Origin: Baffinella frigidus
Taxonomy: Eukaryota; Cryptophyceae; Cryptomonadales; Baffinellaceae
DNA: 15,022 bases
Assembly: GCA_026770585.1 (NCBI GenBank)
Contig: MU646954.1
Span: 32,338 to 47,359 of the forward strand
Direction: 5' to 3'
A model generated the notes under the pieces. It saw only the letters and a list, made by a program, of their open reading frames with translations. It searched no databases and was not told the DNA's origin. Every line of letters starts with the position of its first letter. Positions within the stretch are counted from its first letter, which is position 1. The position numbers were made by a program, and so were the translations under genes. This document shows positions 12,848 to 15,022 of this stretch, piece after piece.

Positions 12848-13070
12848 AGGCTGACATCCTTTCCGGAAAGTTTACATCTTCCGGAAAGTTGACAACCTCG
12901 GACAACTTGACAGCCTCCTGTGGGACAAGTTGACAACCAAACCCTGAACCCGCACGTGCAGCCTCGGGTGGAAGCTGGTACGTACGCGAAAGGGCGCGAT
13001 TTGACCACGTGGAAAGTTGACATCCTTTCCGGAAAGTCGACACCCTTTCCCGAAAGTTGACGTCCTGCCC
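12848..13070 (+). repeat. 20-bp tandem unit TTGACATCCTTTCCGGAAAG
   Basis: Units with the TTTCCGGAAA palindrome begin near 12852, 12871, 13017 and 13037. Related TTGACAACC or TTGACAGCC units fill 12890-12940. The array is split by the 52-bp block at 12951. Confidence 0.85.
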
Positions 13071-13128
13071 CGCACGTGCAGCCTGCCGCTCGGGTGGAAG
13101 CTGGTACGTACGCGAAAGGGCGCGATTT
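12951..13128 (+). repeat. Direct repeat at 120-bp spacing containing CGCACGTGCAGCCT
   Basis: 12951-13002 and 13071-13128 are identical (CGCACGTGCAGCCT, then CGGGTGGAAGCTGGTACGTA and CGCGAAAGGGCGCGATTT) except for a 6-bp insertion (GCCGCT type) in the second. With the preceding TTCCGGAAAG units this forms a higher-order repeat of about 120 bp. Minus-strand ORFs with repeated FRVRTSFHP come from it. Confidence 0.93.
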
Positions 13129-13181
13129 CGTACATGACTGCTGACGGCGCGACCCTCGAGTCGCTCAAGGTGCGACCCTTC

Positions 13182-13470
13182 CCACACCCCCCAGCGGGCT
13201 TCCAAGGGATTTTCGTAGAGACACCCGCATTGACAGGAGAGAGATGTTTGTTGATACAAGAGAGGCCGTGGTTGTACCTTCCTCCACCTCCACCTCATCC
13301 ATCGTCGCCCCACCCCCCTCCACGCGACTCGCCCCCCCGCCCCCCTCGGGCTCTGAGAGCCCGGGTTTTCGTTACCTTGTCCCCCTATGTCGCTACGGGT
13401 TGCCTACCGTAGGGTCGTAGGCCTTATCGTTGAAGGGTTATTCCAAATCCCTTCGAACTCCGCTGTGTGG
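13182..13470 (+). mobile_element. Family A TIR element interrupted by about 130 bp of foreign sequence
   Basis: The left part, CCACACCCCCCAGCGGGCTT and CCAAGGGATTTTCG (13182-13215), and the right part from GGGCTCTGAGAGCCCGGG (about 13347) to CTCCGCTGTGTGG (13470) are family A. The insert, about 13216-13346, ends in a very C-rich tract (13300-13345) and shows no TIR. CATTGACAGGAGAGAGATG in it is not recognised. Confidence 0.8.
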
Positions 13471-13496
13471 AAAGGCTGCAAGGGGGTTCGCGAATA

Positions 13497-13612
13497 ACCC
13501 ATAAGCGTGTCCCTACGGCATTGCCTACCGTAGGGTCCTAGGGCTGATTCACCTACCCATAAGTGTGTCCCTACGGCATTGCCTACCGTAGGGTCCTAGG
13601 GCTGATTCACCT
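13497..13612 (-). repeat. 58-bp tandem duplication of family A interior
   Basis: Two 58-bp units (13497-13554, 13555-13612) differ at one base. Each holds ACCCATAAG(C/T)GTGTCCCTAC, GGCATTGCCTACCGTAGGGT and CCTAGGGCTGATTCACCT, i.e. a rearranged family A interior including the shared core. The pair follows directly after the complete copy ending at 13470 and a second family-like stretch (GCAAGGGGGTTCGCGAATAA). Confidence 0.95.
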
Positions 13613-13696
13613 ACCTCGAGGTAATGTACTTCACGAACAAGGACGAAGGGTTGACTAACTACGGGGCGGTGTGGTACCGACCCTACCGGATTAGTT

Positions 13697-13894
13697 AGAG
13701 CGTTTGCGGTAATTGTTGTCCGTTTTGGACGTGCGGTTTCCCGGTTTTCCGGTTTTCATTTGCCCCCCCCCCCGATTCATTTGTACCAGAGAAGTGTCCA
13801 TTTAAAACATTCAACGACCTTTACAACATTTTTAAAAACCGTAAAACCGGAAAACTGTACGTCCAAAACGGACAACAATTACCGCAAACGCTCT
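13697..13894. mobile_element. Foldback/MITE with 36-bp perfect inner arms
   Basis: 13697-13732 and 13859-13894 are exact reverse complements (AGAGCGTTTGCGGTAATTGT, then TGTCCGTTTTGGACGT). Imperfect pairing continues inward (TTTCCCGGTTTTCCGG with CCGTAAAACCGG) and possibly outward (GTGGTACCG near 13671 with CGGTACACC near 13902), so the full element may span about 13671-13910. TCCGTTTTGGACGT is itself nearly palindromic. The interior has a C-run and an AT-rich half but no supported gene. Confidence 0.92.
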
Positions 13895-13920
13895 ACTTCC
13901 CCGGTACACCCCGCGCGTGG

Positions 13921-14005
13921 GTTAGTCAACTGCTGTCTTTGTGCGCAGCGGGTTAGCCGACTGCCGTCTTTGTTCGCAGCGGGCGAGTCAACCGCCGCCT
14001 CCGTT
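13921..14005 (+). repeat. 31-bp tandem repeat GTTAGTCAACTGC...CGCAGCGG, about 2.7 units
   Basis: Units start at 13921, 13952 and 13983. Each opens with (G)TTAGTCAAC-type sequence and closes with TTTGT(G/T)CGCAGCGG. The same unit returns at 14388-14575. Confidence 0.9.
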
Positions 14006-14387
14006 CTGCACTGTTGCCTAAAGTTAACAGAGGTTCCACTTTTGCTTTGAGGCGTCCCACTCTCGACTTTTGTCTCGGTGCGTCTCGGCGAGCGGCGCTC
14101 TTAGAAGCGAGAGAGGAAGCAGCGGGTTCATCGGCCGCGATCGAATCCCCAGATATGACCCCGCTAGAGGGGAGGCGTCTCACAAGGCCCTGGGACAACA
14201 CGAGCTGAGACCAAACCTGAGTTCATTGACCGTTCACATCACTCAACTAGAGGCTCGCGACCTGGTCCATGACCGAGGCTCGCCACCTGACCGACCGCCG
14301 AGTATTCAAGTTGAATACGATTCGGTACGAGAGTTACCACACAATTGTTTTTACTACTACTTGTATGGACCAATTGTGTAGGCGGCC
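14006..14387. other. No supported gene; two small palindromes
   Basis: GTATTCAA-G-TTGAATAC (14302-14318) is a perfect palindrome, and ACACAATTG (14339-14347) pairs with CAATTGTGT (14371-14379). ORFs of 64-103 aa in all frames have no domain or consistent codon bias. Confidence 0.5.
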
Positions 14388-14575
14388 GCGATCTTTGTTC
14401 GCAGCCGCAGCCTTTCGGCTTAGTCAACCCCTTTCTTCGATCGCAGCGGGGTTAGTCAACCGTGCTCTTCGATCGCAGGGCGCGAACGCGCACGCTGCGA
14501 ACAAAGGCCGCGGTTGACTAACTCTTGTCTTTGATCGCAGTTGACTAACGCTTTCTTCGATCGCAGGACGCGCAA
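14388..14575. repeat. TTAGTCAAC...TTCGATCGCAG repeats in both orientations
   Basis: Direct units start at 14419 (CTTAGTCAACCCCTTTCTTC) and 14451 (GTTAGTCAACCGTGCTCTTC), 32 bp apart, each ending CGATCGCAG. An inverted unit follows (GCTGCGAACAAAGG ... GGTTGACTAAC, about 14493-14522), then TCTTTGATCGCAGTTGACTA and CTTTCTTCGATCGCAGG. It belongs to the same repeat as 13921-14005. Confidence 0.88.
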
Positions 14576-14600
14576 GCGTACCTCGACACCAAGACGACTT

Positions 14601-14669
14601 GCCCCCACTAGGTCCCTATGGTGGTACCAGGGGGGGAGCTTTTTGTTATGAGCGAGGTACTCTTGGAGT
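14601..14669 (-). mobile_element. Family C element, partial (one arm)
   Basis: CTAGGTCCCTATGGTGGTAC, a G-run and TTGTTATGAGCGAGGTACTC match the right half of the copy at 14709. The other half is missing. It is followed by GGAGTGTGACAGCGCAAGTC, the same flank as the next copy. Confidence 0.85.
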
Positions 14670-14708
14670 GTGACAGCGCAAGTCACGCCACGTCCCGCTT
14701 CCTCTAAG

Positions 14709-14828
14709 TACAGGGGTACCTCGCTCATGAGAATCCAACCCCTCCCTAGGACTGTACAGTACGGCTACGCCTAGGGCCCTATGGTGGTACTAGGGGGGGA
14801 GCGTTGTCTTATGAGCGAGTCACCCCTG
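14709..14828 (-). mobile_element. Family C TIR element, complete copy
   Basis: TACAGGGGTACCTCGCTCAT (14709-14728) to CTTATGAGCGAGTCACCCCT (14809-14828). The interior CCTAGGACTGTACAGTACGG is a diverged core, with CCTAGGGCCCTATGGTGGTA as in the partial copy at 14601. The right end has lost the GTA terminus and runs into GGAGTGTGACAGCGCAAGTC. Confidence 0.9.
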
Positions 14829-14910
14829 GAGTGTGACAGCGCAAGTCCTTCGTTCGCAGAGTTAGGATGCTGCGGCGGGCCCTAGGGCTCCTCGGATTGG
14901 GAGCAAGTTA

Positions 14911-14934
14911 GCGGGACGTGGCCACGTCCCGCTT
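14911..14934. repeat. 24-bp perfect palindrome
   Basis: AGCGGGACGTGG is followed immediately by its reverse complement CCACGTCCCGCT. The right half plus TCCTCTA(A/C)GTAC also occurs alone at 14688-14710, just before the complete family C copy, so the palindrome arose by adding an inverted left half, or the other site lost one. Confidence 0.95.
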
Positions 14935-15022
14935 CCTCTACGTACCTACTTCGTGGGTCTGACAACCTGGCGGCTCTGTCTCAGTTGATTCGGGCTCACC
15001 AATCTCATCTCGGGCCATACCA

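Noticed and set aside
12804-13412. 169-aa minus and 131-aa plus ORFs
   Set aside because: They translate the 120-bp higher-order repeat and a C-rich insert; the internal peptide repeats follow the DNA repeats.

Overview
The window looks like nuclear DNA of a eukaryote, most plausibly a microalga, and it is almost entirely repeats. The evidence is (i) telomere-type heptamers of the TTTAGGG class used by plants, green algae, cryptophytes and dinoflagellates; (ii) many short non-coding elements with terminal inverted repeats (TIRs), of the MITE or foldback type; (iii) minisatellites and microsatellites; and (iv) no bacterial gene organisation, rRNA, tRNA or CRISPR. Which algal group it comes from cannot be settled here. 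A cryptophyte is a guess, based only on a vague memory of 'MSEVPLY'-like strings in algal hypothetical proteins.

Layout. 1-1400: single-copy-looking DNA carrying five TIR elements and a 55-bp tandem repeat. 1400-5170: a subtelomere-like block of degenerate heptamers (TTTAGGG, CTTAGGG, TTCAGTG, TTTGGGG, TGTGGGG), recurring unique-sequence modules (GCACCGGCTCCTTGCAGG, GACGCATCCTGGG, GACATCTGCGAGAGG) and TIR elements inserted among them. The + strand is G-rich up to about 4680 and C-rich (CCCTAAA) from about 4710 to 5170, a head-to-head arrangement of telomere-like DNA. 5170-7700: foldback structures, then a GC-rich stretch that holds the only credible protein-coding signal. That signal is three minus-strand blocks (7203-7592) in different frames with high third-position GC, fitting a spliced gene with tiny introns or a frameshifted relic. 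7700-15022: a dense, nested field of TIR elements, perfect palindromes and tandem repeats.

Three recurrent element families dominate. Family A (about 160 bp, TIR CCACACAGCGG) has copies at 851, 8177, 8967, 9304 (partial), 12370 and 13182 (interrupted). Family B (about 105 bp, TIR TATCCCTTAAGTGGCCAG) is at 3356 (partial), 3728, 4469 and 10217. Family C (about 120 bp, TIR TACAGGGGTACCTCGCTC) is at 4072, 4268 (deleted), 10629, 14601 (partial) and 14709. Although their ends differ, all three carry the same internal core, CCTACNGTAGGGTCCTAGG. None encodes a transposase, so all would depend on enzymes encoded elsewhere. Most open reading frames in the window are translations of these elements or of tandem repeats whose unit is not a multiple of three.
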